Assembly: GCA_004299845.1 (NCBI GenBank)
Contig: CP036201.1
Location: forward strand, 372,001-436,000
Origin: Verrucomicrobia bacterium S94
GTDB lineage: Bacteria > Verrucomicrobiota > Kiritimatiellia > Kiritimatiellales > Pontiellaceae
DNA: 64,000 bases
Direction of reading: 5' to 3'
Part shown: piece by piece, positions 1 to 7,866 of the stretch
Numbering within the stretch: the stretch's first letter is position 1
Layout: the number at the start of each line of letters is the position of its first letter
The notes under the pieces: generated by a model
Database searches by the model: none
The model's input: the letters and a program-made list of their open reading frames with translations, nothing else
What the model was told of the DNA's origin: nothing
Position numbers and translations under genes: made by a program

Positions 1-1
1 G

Positions 2-457
2 GCGTTTTATACCGGCATCCTGCCGTATACGCAGGATGAAACCGGCGTGGCGGTGGTGATGGGGCATGAAATCGCGCATGCCATTGCCCGGCATAGCAAC
101 GAGCGGGTCAGTCACCAGATGGCGGTGGCGGGAGGGGGCATCCTGACGGCCTGGATGGCGAAGGACAGCGAATATCAGGAAGCGATTCTGGCGGCCTATG
201 GCATCGGAACACAGCTTGGCGGCATCCTGCCGTATTCCCGCCTGCACGAGAGCGAGGCCGATCACATGGGGCTGATTTTTATGGCGATGGCCGGATATAA
301 TCCTGAGGCGGCGGTTGATTTCTGGCAGCGCATGGCCGAAGCGGGCGGGGAGAAACCGCCGGAATTTCTCAGTACGCATCCTTCGGACGAAACCCGCGTC
401 CAGGACATTCGTGAACATCTACCGGAAGCAATGCAGTATTATCGGCCGAGGCCGTAG
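2..457 (+). CDS. M48-family zinc metalloprotease, C-terminal part (5' end outside window)
   Basis: Only the C-terminal 151 codons are inside the window; the frame is open from base 2 and reads through a TGILPYTQDE stretch into a zinc-protease motif HEIAH. The two His of HExxH bind zinc and the Glu is catalytic; the later ESEAD segment supplies the third ligand, as in M48 peptidases of the BepA/LoiP/YcaL type, which act on misfolded outer-membrane or periplasmic proteins. The end segment FLSTHPSDETR is also typical of this family. Signal peptide or lipobox cannot be judged because the 5' end is missing. A terminator-like hairpin follows about 95 bases after the stop, so this is probably the last gene of its transcript. 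Family assignment is firm; the exact substrate is unknown. Confidence 0.9.
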   Translation, partial: AFYTGILPYTQDETGVAVVMGHEIAHAIARHSNERVSHQMAVAGGGILTAWMAKDSEYQEAILAAYGIGTQLGGILPYSRLHESEADHMGLIFMAMAGYNPEAAVDFWQRMAEAGGEKPPEFLSTHPSDETRVQDIREHLPEAMQYYRPRP

Positions 458-551
458 CCTGATCCGGAACATTCTGTCGAATAACCGGATTGTGTTTGTG
501 CGTGTACAGGAGCGGTAAAATCCTGTGCCGGGCAAAATGCATTAAAGTTCG

Positions 552-580
552 AGCCCTGATGGTTGAGTCGGGGCTTTTTT
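552..580 (+). terminator. Rho-independent terminator after the M48 protease gene
   Basis: Stem AGCCCTGA pairs with TCGGGGCT (8 bp with one T-G wobble) around a 7-base loop and runs straight into six T. It ends about 37 bases before the mnmE start, separating the two transcripts. Confidence 0.75.
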
Positions 581-616
581 GTTTTCCAATGTCCGGAAAC
601 CGCTATCATCCCGCGC

Positions 617-1996
617 ATGTCACTTTATAATCCAGATACAATTGCAGCGATTGCCACACCGCCCGGGGAGGGCGGAGTCGGTATTGTGCGGATTTCCGGC
701 CCTGATGTGTGGACGATTGCGGATGAACTTTTCCGGCCGTTGGATAAAACGCCGGTTTCGCGGCGCGACCACGGCACCTTTGCCTATGGGAAAATCATTG
801 ATTCCGCCGGAGCGGAAATTGATACCGGCCTGGCGCTGATCATGCGGGCGCCGAAAAGCTATACCTGTGAGGATGTGGTGGAAATTCAGGGGCACGGCGG
901 AGCGGTCGGTATGCGCCGTATTCTGCGCCGTGCGCTCGAGGCCGGTGCGCGAATGGCGGAACCGGGTGAATTTACGAAACGGGCTTTTTTGAACGGGCGC
1001 ATCGATCTGCTGCAGGCCGAGGGCATTTTTGATTTGATCCGTGCGCGGTCCGACCGTGCAGCATCGGCGGCGCTTGAACAGATGGAAGGGAAGCTGAGCC
1101 GGCAGTTTAATGTGATCTATGATGCATTTCTCGAAGTGGCTGCCAATCTTGAGACGACGCTCGATTTTGTGGAGGACGAGCTTCCGGATGATGTTTTTTC
1201 AGGAATTGCCGATCTGCTGGATCGCACGTTTCAGTCACTGGACTGTCTGCTGGATACGTGGGATGAAGGCCGTTTACTGCGCGAAGGTGCGCGGGTGGTG
1301 ATTCTCGGGCGGCCCAATGCCGGTAAATCGACGCTTTTGAATGCGCTGCTTGGATTTGACCGGGCGATTGTTTCGAGCACGGCGGGTACGACGCGCGATA
1401 CCATTGAAGAAGGGTTTGTGCTCAACGGTATTCCGCTGCGGATTATTGATACGGCGGGACTTCGGGAAACCGATGACGAAATTGAGGCTGAGGGTATTCG
1501 CCGCGCAGAGGCGCATTTGGAAGAGGCGCATCTTTCGGTGTATCTGATCGATGCGTCGCAGCCGCTGCATGATGAGGATAAGGCCCGGCTGAAAAAACTG
1601 GTTCCGGAACGCAGCGTCGTCATCCTCAACAAGATTGATCAGGGCAATCTGGTTTCAGATTACAGGTTTCCGGTTTCACGGGTTGAAACCTCGCTGAAAA
1701 CCGGAGAGGGCATTGAGGCGTTGAAAAAGGCGATGGCTGAAAAGCTGGAGCTGGGAGCTGATTTGACGGCCCCGCCGCATGCGGTAATCTCGGAACGTCA
1801 CCGTCATCTGCTGGTGGAATCCCATCGTGAAGCACAGCAGGCGCGGGCTTTTCTGAATGAAAATGTGGAGGAAAATGCGGTGCTGGCGGCGGAGCATCTG
1901 CGTACAGCACTGGAATATCTGGGTCAGGTGACCGGCCGGACGTACCACGAAGAACTGCTCGATAACATTTTTTCGCGCTTCTGTATTGGTAAATAA
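617..1996 (+). CDS. mnmE: tRNA uridine-5-carboxymethylaminomethyl modification GTPase MnmE
   Basis: With MnmG, MnmE installs the carboxymethylaminomethyl group on the wobble uridine of certain tRNAs. The start at 617 gives the canonical N-terminus MSLYNPDTIAAIATPPGEGG; the frame is open further upstream, but that part runs through the preceding terminator hairpin and is not conserved. The order is the N-terminal folate-binding domain, helical domain, and an inserted G domain with G1 GRPNAGKST (about residues 231-239), G3 DTAGLRET (about 278) and G4 NKID (about 338-341). The last four residues are CIGK, carrying the conserved C-terminal Cys. Length of 459 residues is normal. It stands alone between a terminator and the his genes. 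Confidence 0.97.
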   Translation: MSLYNPDTIAAIATPPGEGGVGIVRISGPDVWTIADELFRPLDKTPVSRRDHGTFAYGKIIDSAGAEIDTGLALIMRAPKSYTCEDVVEIQGHGGAVGMRRILRRALEAGARMAEPGEFTKRAFLNGRIDLLQAEGIFDLIRARSDRAASAALEQMEGKLSRQFNVIYDAFLEVAANLETTLDFVEDELPDDVFSGIADLLDRTFQSLDCLLDTWDEGRLLREGARVVILGRPNAGKSTLLNALLGFDRAIVSSTAGTTRDTIEEGFVLNGIPLRIIDTAGLRETDDEIEAEGIRRAEAHLEEAHLSVYLIDASQPLHDEDKARLKKLVPERSVVILNKIDQGNLVSDYRFPVSRVETSLKTGEGIEALKKAMAEKLELGADLTAPPHAVISERHRHLLVESHREAQQARAFLNENVEENAVLAAEHLRTALEYLGQVTGRTYHEELLDNIFSRFCIGK

Positions 1997-1998
1997 GG

Positions 1999-2026
1999 TT
2001 GAAAACTCGCCGTATAGGGGTAGATT
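1999..2026 (+). promoter_or_regulatory. candidate sigma-70 promoter for hisD
   Basis: TTGAAA, 16-base spacer, TAGATT, lying in the 62-base gap between mnmE and hisD. The only promoter-like pair in the gap; judged by eye only. Confidence 0.35.
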
Positions 2027-2058
2027 TTGCACCCTTTGGAATTTATGAGGATTGAGTT

Positions 2059-3366
2059 ATGAGCAGAAGTTTTGCACCGATAGTGAAATGGGGCACGGAT
2101 AAAAAATATAAGAAGGTCGATGATTTTCTGTTGCGCCCGTCGGTTGAAGAAAAGGCCATGGAAGCGGCGGCGCGGATTCTGGCTGATGTGAAAGAGCGCG
2201 GTGACAAGGCCGTGATTGACTGCGCACGACTGTATGACGGTTCCAATATGTCGACCCGCCGTATTCGCGTGACGGACCAGGAAATCGCGGATGCTGAACG
2301 GCTGGTGGATGACGAGTTCAAGGCGGCGGCGCAGGAGGCGCATAAGCGCATTACCGAATTTTCGATCGGCGGTTTGCGTGAGGACTGGCAGATGGCTACG
2401 CCGAAGGGGGGGATGCTGGGCGAAAAGTTTGTGCCGTATGATCGCGTGGGAGCCTACATTCCGGGCGGTGCGGCGCCGCTGGCTTCGACGGCGCTGATGA
2501 CGCTGACATTGGCGAAAGTGGCTGGAGTGCAGGAGCTTGTGGCCTGTTCGCCGGCGGATAAGGACGGCAATCTGAATCCGTATGTGCTTTATGCGCTGAA
2601 TCTGGCCGGTGCGATGGAGATTTATAAGGTTGGAGGTGTTCATGCGATCGGCGCCATGGCGTACGGAACAAAATCCATTGCCAAAGTCCGGAAAATTGTC
2701 GGGCCGGGCGGGCCGTACGTGACGGCGGCGAAACGTCAGGTGTATGGAGATGTGGCGCTTGATATGGTGGCGGGACCGAGCGAAATTGCGGTACTTTGCG
2801 ATACCTCTGCGAATCCGGCACACGTGGCGGCGGACCTGCTGTCGCAGGCGGAACACGGTACCGGTTCTGAAAAGGCCCTGCTGGTGACGACGTCGCAGAA
2901 ACAGGCCGAAGCGGTCCGTGCAGAGGTGCTCCGGCAGGCGAAGGAGCTGAGCCGTACCGAACCGGTGGAACAGGTGCTTGAAAACGGTATGCTGCTTGTT
3001 GTGGTGAAAAGTATGAAAGAGGGCATGCTGCTGTGTAACCGGTTTGCGCCGGAACATATGGAGCTGATCTGTAAAAATCCGGAAAAATGGGCGGATAAGG
3101 TCCATAATGCCGGTGCGCTGTTTATCGGTGAGTGGACGCCGGAGTCGGTGGGCGATTTTGCGGCGGGGCCGAGTCATGTACTGCCGACGGGGGGTACGGC
3201 GGCCTATTTTTCCGGTTTGACGGTGGAGGATTTCCGCCGGCGCGTCAGCCTGATTCAGTTTACGAAAGAGGATCTGGAAGAGACGCTTCCGGTGGTTGAG
3301 GCCTTCGGGCGTATTGAAACTCTTGACGGTCATGCCCGTTCGGCAACGATTCGTTTTGAAAAATAA
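2059..3366 (+). CDS. hisD: histidinol dehydrogenase
   Basis: Catalyses the last two steps of histidine synthesis, oxidising L-histidinol to L-histidine with NAD and zinc. Diagnostic blocks are GPGGPYVTAAKRQVYG, AGPSEIAVL, the SQAEHGTGSEKALL segment with the catalytic and zinc-ligand Gln/His region, and GPSHVLPTGGTAAYFSGL towards the end. The 435 residues match the family. The ATG at 2059 follows a purine-rich GAGGATTGAG. hisC follows after 10 bases, so the two are almost certainly one operon. The other his genes are not in this window. Confidence 0.97.
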   Translation: MSRSFAPIVKWGTDKKYKKVDDFLLRPSVEEKAMEAAARILADVKERGDKAVIDCARLYDGSNMSTRRIRVTDQEIADAERLVDDEFKAAAQEAHKRITEFSIGGLREDWQMATPKGGMLGEKFVPYDRVGAYIPGGAAPLASTALMTLTLAKVAGVQELVACSPADKDGNLNPYVLYALNLAGAMEIYKVGGVHAIGAMAYGTKSIAKVRKIVGPGGPYVTAAKRQVYGDVALDMVAGPSEIAVLCDTSANPAHVAADLLSQAEHGTGSEKALLVTTSQKQAEAVRAEVLRQAKELSRTEPVEQVLENGMLLVVVKSMKEGMLLCNRFAPEHMELICKNPEKWADKVHNAGALFIGEWTPESVGDFAAGPSHVLPTGGTAAYFSGLTVEDFRRRVSLIQFTKEDLEETLPVVEAFGRIETLDGHARSATIRFEK

Positions 3367-3376
3367 GAAAGCTGAA

Positions 3377-4432
3377 ATGAGCGATTTAATCAGAAAATCA
3401 GTACAGGCAATGGAGGGCTATGTTCCCGGCGAACAGCCGAAGGAGGCCGATATTGTTAAGCTGAATACGAATGAAAATCCGTATCTGCCGTCACCGGATG
3501 TGCAGGATATTTTATCGATGATTGATATTTCGGTGCTGTCGCGCTATCCGGACCCGGTATGTCTGGAGCTGCGTAAAGCGATTGCGGAGCTGCATGGCTG
3601 CGATGTGGACCATGTGTTTGTGGGCAACGGTTCGGATGAAGTGCTGGCGCTCTGCATCCGGGCGTTTGTGGAGCGTGATGGATCGGTCGGTTATTTTGAT
3701 CCGTCGTATTCACTCTATCCGGTTCTGGCGGATATTGAGGATGTGGAGAAAAAGCCGGTGCCGCTGGATGCGGAGTATGGCTGGCAGATGCCTGCGGATT
3801 ATTCGGCTTCGCTGTTTTTTCTGACGCATCCGAATGCGCCGACGAGTTTTTCGTATGACCGGTCTTCGATTGAAGATTTTGTGAAGAATTTCGGCGGAGT
3901 GGTGCTGATTGACGAGGCGTATGCCGATTTTGCGGCAGAGAACTGCATGGATCTGGCACTGAAGTATGACAATGTAATTGTGGCGCGTACGCTGTCGAAG
4001 TCCTATTCACTGGCTGGGATCCGGCTGGGTTACTGCGTGGGTTGCGCGGAGCTGATCGGCGCGATGTATAAAATCAAGGATTCGTATAACGTGAATTACC
4101 TGACGCAGGAGATTGCACGGGTGGCAATTCTTGATCAGGCAACGATGAAGGCCAATGTTTCGGCGATTATCGAGACGCGCAGGATGGTGACGGAGAAACT
4201 GGAGGCGTTCGGTTTTGAGGTGGGGAAATCGGAGACAAATTTCCTGTGGGTTAAGCCGCAGGGCATCAGTGCGAAGGAGCTGTTTGAAGCGTTGCGGAAG
4301 AAAAATATCATTGTGCGTTATTTCGGGAAGGATGAGCGGACGAAGGATTATCTTCGTGTGACGATCGGCACGGCCCCGGAGATGCTGAAGTTTCTGGATG
4401 CGACTGAAGCTGTTCTGAATGGAGTTGAATGA
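3377..4432 (+). CDS. hisC: histidinol-phosphate aminotransferase
   Basis: PLP-dependent fold-type I aminotransferase converting imidazole-acetol phosphate and glutamate to histidinol phosphate. Recognised by the early KLNTNENPY motif, the HPNAPTS segment, DEAYADF, and the PLP-lysine motif SKSYSLAGIRLGY (Lys about residue 208). I place the start at 3377 (MSDLIRKSV); the frame extends upstream into hisD, but 3377 has GAAAGCTGA before it and gives the normal length of 351 residues. It lies 10 bases behind hisD and overlaps the following DUF6485 gene at ATGATG, so the three genes appear co-translated. Confidence 0.95.
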   Translation: MSDLIRKSVQAMEGYVPGEQPKEADIVKLNTNENPYLPSPDVQDILSMIDISVLSRYPDPVCLELRKAIAELHGCDVDHVFVGNGSDEVLALCIRAFVERDGSVGYFDPSYSLYPVLADIEDVEKKPVPLDAEYGWQMPADYSASLFFLTHPNAPTSFSYDRSSIEDFVKNFGGVVLIDEAYADFAAENCMDLALKYDNVIVARTLSKSYSLAGIRLGYCVGCAELIGAMYKIKDSYNVNYLTQEIARVAILDQATMKANVSAIIETRRMVTEKLEAFGFEVGKSETNFLWVKPQGISAKELFEALRKKNIIVRYFGKDERTKDYLRVTIGTAPEMLKFLDATEAVLNGVE

Positions 4433-4632
4433 TGGCTGGAATCTGTGTGAACAGAGCGGATAATCTGAAACAGTGTACGTGTACCTATGATTGTGATAAA
4501 AAGGGCATGTGCTGCGAGTGCGTGGCATATCATCGGGCAAAGAATGCTATTCCGGGTTGTTTTTTTTCGAAGGAAGGCGAGGCCGGGTGGGATCGTTCGG
4601 TGGAAAATTTCTGCAGGGATTGCGGACACTGA
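4432..4632 (+). CDS. small Cys-rich DUF6485-type protein
   Basis: A 66-residue protein with eight Cys, including a C-x-C-x3-C run near residue 17 and a CCEC cluster near residue 30, followed by VAYHRAKNAIPGCFF and a WDRSVENFCRDCGH end. From memory this pattern (CCEC, xAYHR, PxCFF, xDRSxExF) is that of DUF6485 proteins, whose function is not known; the Cys spacing suggests metal or Fe-S binding. Start and hisC stop overlap (ATGATG at 4429-4434); the second ATG sits seven bases after GGAG and is preferred. Coupling to hisC suggests co-expression with histidine synthesis but does not show a role in it. Confidence 0.75.
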   Translation: MAGICVNRADNLKQCTCTYDCDKKGMCCECVAYHRAKNAIPGCFFSKEGEAGWDRSVENFCRDCGH

Positions 4633-4661
4633 TTTCGAGGGGTCTGAGCGTTTCCGGTTGC

Positions 4662-4689
4662 TTGACTGAACCGGGGCTTCGGGCATAAT
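4662..4689 (+). promoter_or_regulatory. sigma-70-like promoter of the Gld-like ABC operon
   Basis: TTGACT, 16-base spacer, CATAAT, 28 bases before the ATG of the ATPase gene. The -35 lies in the loop of an inverted repeat, CCGGTT (4654-4659) and AACCGG (4669-4674), which may be an operator or the hairpin of the upstream his transcript. Confidence 0.55.
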
Positions 4690-4717
4690 GCAACGCTTTA
4701 ATTAGACGGACGTTTAT

Positions 4718-5656
4718 ATGATTAAGGTATCTGGGGTTACGAAAAAATATCCGGCGCGACTGGCGGTGGATAATATTTCGTTTGAAGTGGGCCGGGGAGA
4801 AATCGTCGGCTTTCTCGGTCCTAACGGGGCGGGGAAAACGACGACTATGCGTATGCTGACCGGCTACCTGCCTATGAATTCGGGGACCATTGAAGTCGCT
4901 GGATTTGATATTTCCAGGGAGCCGCAGGAGGTCCGCCGGCGGGTCGGGTATCTTCCGGAAAGCTGTCCGCTTTATCCTGAAATGCGGGTGGATGAATATC
5001 TGAAATTCCGCGCGTCGCTCAAAGGCGTTAAAACTTCGATTCGTCGGAGCAAGGTGAACGAAGTCAAGGAGCTGTGCGGACTTACAGAGGTTGGAAAGCG
5101 GATTATCGGTCAGCTTTCCAAAGGATACCGGCAGCGTGTGGGGCTGGCCGACAGCATGGTTCATGACCCGGATCTGCTGGTGCTGGATGAGCCGACGGTG
5201 GGACTGGACCCCTTTCAGATCCGGCAGGTCCGAGATCTGATCACTCATTTGGCGGAGCGGCATACGGTGCTGCTTTCCACCCATATTCTCCAGGAAGTGG
5301 AGGCGATCTGTGAACGGATCCTTATCATTAACGAAGGGCGGATTGTGGCGTCCGATACTGAGGAGAACCTGCATCGGCAGCTGCAGGCCTGTTCGATTAT
5401 TGAAATGGAGATCATGGCTGAAAAAGAAGCGGCGGTGGAGGCGGTGAGCCGACTGGATGGACTGGATGTGCGCAGTGCGAATGAGCTGGCCGACGGCTGG
5501 CTCTGGCTGGAAATCGAGGCTGATTCGGCAGCGATGCGTGTGGATCTCTATAATCTGGCGGTGGCCAGGGGCTGGGCTTTGCGTGAACTTTCGGAACAGC
5601 AGCATTCGCTGGAAGATACGTTTGTTCAGATTACGAGCAGGAAGGAGGGGAAATAA
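4718..5656 (+). CDS. ABC transporter ATPase, GldA-like
   Basis: Cytoplasmic ATPase of an ABC-2 type exporter. Walker A is GPNGAGKTT (residues 34-42), the signature LSKGYRQR begins near 133, Walker B LLVLDEPT near 152, and the H-loop STH follows; the 312-residue length with a C-terminal extension is usual for this class. It starts the operon ATPase / ABC-2 permease / GldG-like / DUF4340, an arrangement known from Bacteroidetes gliding genes gldA-gldF-gldG and from many non-gliding PVC bacteria. The stop overlaps the permease start (TAATG). Transported substrate unknown; gliding should not be assumed because no other gld or spr genes are seen here. Confidence 0.88.
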   Translation: MIKVSGVTKKYPARLAVDNISFEVGRGEIVGFLGPNGAGKTTTMRMLTGYLPMNSGTIEVAGFDISREPQEVRRRVGYLPESCPLYPEMRVDEYLKFRASLKGVKTSIRRSKVNEVKELCGLTEVGKRIIGQLSKGYRQRVGLADSMVHDPDLLVLDEPTVGLDPFQIRQVRDLITHLAERHTVLLSTHILQEVEAICERILIINEGRIVASDTEENLHRQLQACSIIEMEIMAEKEAAVEAVSRLDGLDVRSANELADGWLWLEIEADSAAMRVDLYNLAVARGWALRELSEQQHSLEDTFVQITSRKEGK

Positions 5657-6408
5657 TGAGTGTCTTTCTCTGCTTATTGAAGAAAGAACTGCGTACGTGT
5701 TTTTATTCTCCGATTGCCTATGTGGTGATGTTTTTTTTCTGGATTCTGACCGGCGGCAACTTTTACTGGCTTCTGATTAATCTGGCGCACGGGGAATCGC
5801 TGACTACGGCTTCGCAATGGATGTTCAGCGGTTTTGTGCTGCCGTTTGCGATTCCGGTGATTGTTCCGCTGATTACGATGCGTCTTTTTGCCGAGGAGCG
5901 TAAACTGGGTACACTGGAGGCGTTGCTGACCACTTCGGTGAAGGTCCCCGAACTGGTGCTGGCAAAATTTTTCGGAGCATTGGTTTTTTATATCGTATTG
6001 TGGCTTCCCTCAATAGCTTATACTTATTTTCAGATCAAAACGGCACCTGCTGAGGTGACGGGATTTCCGGACCTGGGTGCACTGCAGGCGGGTGCGTTGG
6101 GTGTCATCCTGGTGGGTGCGCTTTACATTGCGATTGGTTTGTTTATGTCCACATTGACTTCGAATCAGATTGTTGCGGCGATCAGCGGGTTCGCGATTCT
6201 GATCGGATCGCTGTTTGTGTCGATGTATATGGCCTACACGGCGCAGAGTCAGAGTATCCGGATTGTCGGACAGTATTATTCTTCGTTTGCTCACATGATG
6301 GAATTTTCGCGCGGTATTGTGGACAGCCGGGTGGTGGTGATGTATCTGAGTCATGCTGCGTGGTTCCTGTTTGCTGCAGTACGCGTGGTGGAAGGTCGAC
6401 GGGTTTAG
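5656..6408 (+). CDS. ABC-2 type permease, GldF-like
   Basis: Integral membrane subunit of 250 residues with about six hydrophobic segments. The N-terminal LLKKELRTCFYSPIAYVV and the PLITMRLFAEERKLGTLEALLTTSV segment are typical of ABC-2 permeases partnering GldA-type ATPases. The start overlaps the ATPase stop by one base and the next gene begins 10 bases after the stop, so all three should be made together. Substrate unknown. Confidence 0.87.
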   Translation: MSVFLCLLKKELRTCFYSPIAYVVMFFFWILTGGNFYWLLINLAHGESLTTASQWMFSGFVLPFAIPVIVPLITMRLFAEERKLGTLEALLTTSVKVPELVLAKFFGALVFYIVLWLPSIAYTYFQIKTAPAEVTGFPDLGALQAGALGVILVGALYIAIGLFMSTLTSNQIVAAISGFAILIGSLFVSMYMAYTAQSQSIRIVGQYYSSFAHMMEFSRGIVDSRVVVMYLSHAAWFLFAAVRVVEGRRV

Positions 6409-6418
6409 GCGCATTGAT

Positions 6419-7861
6419 ATGAAGCGATTTCTTACCAATTTAAATTCTATTGTGGCGGTTCTGCTGGCATTTGTGCTGGTTCAGATGATCAGTTTTCTTG
6501 CGATGCGCAATCCGGTGCGGATGAATCTCAGCGGCAGGACCTATTATCAGCTCTCCGAAAAAACACGGAATCTGTTGCGGGACCTGGAGCATGAAGTCAG
6601 GATTACAGTTTTTTTTCAGGAAGAGCATGCGTTGCATGATGATGTGAAAAATCTGCTCGCGGAGTATGAATATCATTCGCGCAACATCCGCGTGGAGTGG
6701 GTGGATCCGGCGCGGGATGTGGCACTGACTAAAAAACTGGCGGGGCAGTATAATCTGACTGAAGCGCAGGTGGTGGTGTTTGATGTCGGCGAGAGTTTCC
6801 GTGTGATTAAGCAGACCGATATTGCCGAAATGAAGCGTGTCAAAGGAATCAAAGAGCCGGTGATTACGGCGTTCAAGGGAGAGCAGGCTTTTACCAGTGC
6901 AATTTACGGTCTGATTCAGGGAGATACCCCTAAAGTCTATTTCCTGGTGGGGCATGGTGAGCAGCGTATTACGGATTTTGATCAGATGGCCGGTTATTCC
7001 GATATCGGAACGGCACTGCTTCAGGATAATCTTGAGGTTGAGGAGCTGATGCTCAGCGGAGAAAAGGGCATCCCTGAGGATGCGGCGGCGCTGGTGATTC
7101 CCGGACCTTCGAAAAAGATGAGTTCGATCGAAGTGGAAATGATAGAGGATTACCTGAGCCGAAGCGGGCGGGTCTTTATCCTGCTTGATGCGCTTAAAGA
7201 AACGGGGCTGGAGTCGATGCTGGAGCGCTGGGGGGTTGAACTCCGTAATGACATCGTGGTGGACCCGGAAAATACGCTGCGCGGCAGCGATGTGCATATT
7301 CGCCGGTACAATGCCCATCCGATCTGTATGGAGATGAATTCGATTGTGCAGTTCATTCTGCCGCGTTCGATTATGCCTTCGGAACAGGCCGGTGGTTCAT
7401 CGGAGGACCGTCCTTCGGTGGTGCCGTTGTTTTTTACCTCTGAAAAGAGCTGGTCGGAAATGCAGGTGGAGGAATCCACCGCCAAGTTTGAGCCGGAAAA
7501 AGGCGATATTGCGGGAGATGACAGTGAACGGCCGATTTCGCTGGGTGTTGCGATTGAACGCGGGGCATCTGAAACCATGCTTGATGTGCAGATCCGGCCG
7601 TCCCGCATGGTGGTTTTCGGGGATTCTGATTTTGCGGGCAATGGCAGTATGGTGGGCGGAAATAAGGATCTGTTCATGAGTGCACTCAATTGGCTGCTTG
7701 AGCGGGAAGAACTGATTGCCATTGCGCCGAAACCGATTGAAGAGGTTCGTCTGAGCCTTTCGCGTTCCGAGCTGCAGAAACTGTTCTGGATTAATGTGGC
7801 CGCCATTCCCGGAGTGGCGATGGTGTTGGGCCTGCTGGTCTGGGCACGCAGGAGGAAATAG
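6419..7861 (+). CDS. GldG-like ABC transporter auxiliary protein
   Basis: A 480-residue protein with one N-terminal membrane segment (about residues 9-28), a large extracytoplasmic domain and one C-terminal membrane segment ending in positively charged ARRRK. The N-terminal block RTYYQLSEKTRNLLRDLEHEVRI and the later ALVIPGPSKKMSSIEVEMIEDY / GRVFILLDA region match the GldG-like ABC-type uncharacterised domain. Start at 6419 (MKRFLTNLN) is preferred over an upstream in-frame start that lies within the permease gene. The domain probably senses or binds the exported ligand in the periplasm. Confidence 0.85.
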   Translation: MKRFLTNLNSIVAVLLAFVLVQMISFLAMRNPVRMNLSGRTYYQLSEKTRNLLRDLEHEVRITVFFQEEHALHDDVKNLLAEYEYHSRNIRVEWVDPARDVALTKKLAGQYNLTEAQVVVFDVGESFRVIKQTDIAEMKRVKGIKEPVITAFKGEQAFTSAIYGLIQGDTPKVYFLVGHGEQRITDFDQMAGYSDIGTALLQDNLEVEELMLSGEKGIPEDAAALVIPGPSKKMSSIEVEMIEDYLSRSGRVFILLDALKETGLESMLERWGVELRNDIVVDPENTLRGSDVHIRRYNAHPICMEMNSIVQFILPRSIMPSEQAGGSSEDRPSVVPLFFTSEKSWSEMQVEESTAKFEPEKGDIAGDDSERPISLGVAIERGASETMLDVQIRPSRMVVFGDSDFAGNGSMVGGNKDLFMSALNWLLEREELIAIAPKPIEEVRLSLSRSELQKLFWINVAAIPGVAMVLGLLVWARRRK

Positions 7862-7866
7862 GACGT

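Noticed and set aside
1924-3333. Long antisense reading frame (469 codons) opposite hisD
   Set aside because: Arg/His-rich shadow of a clear hisD gene caused by GC-rich codon third positions; no start signal and no recognisable domain.
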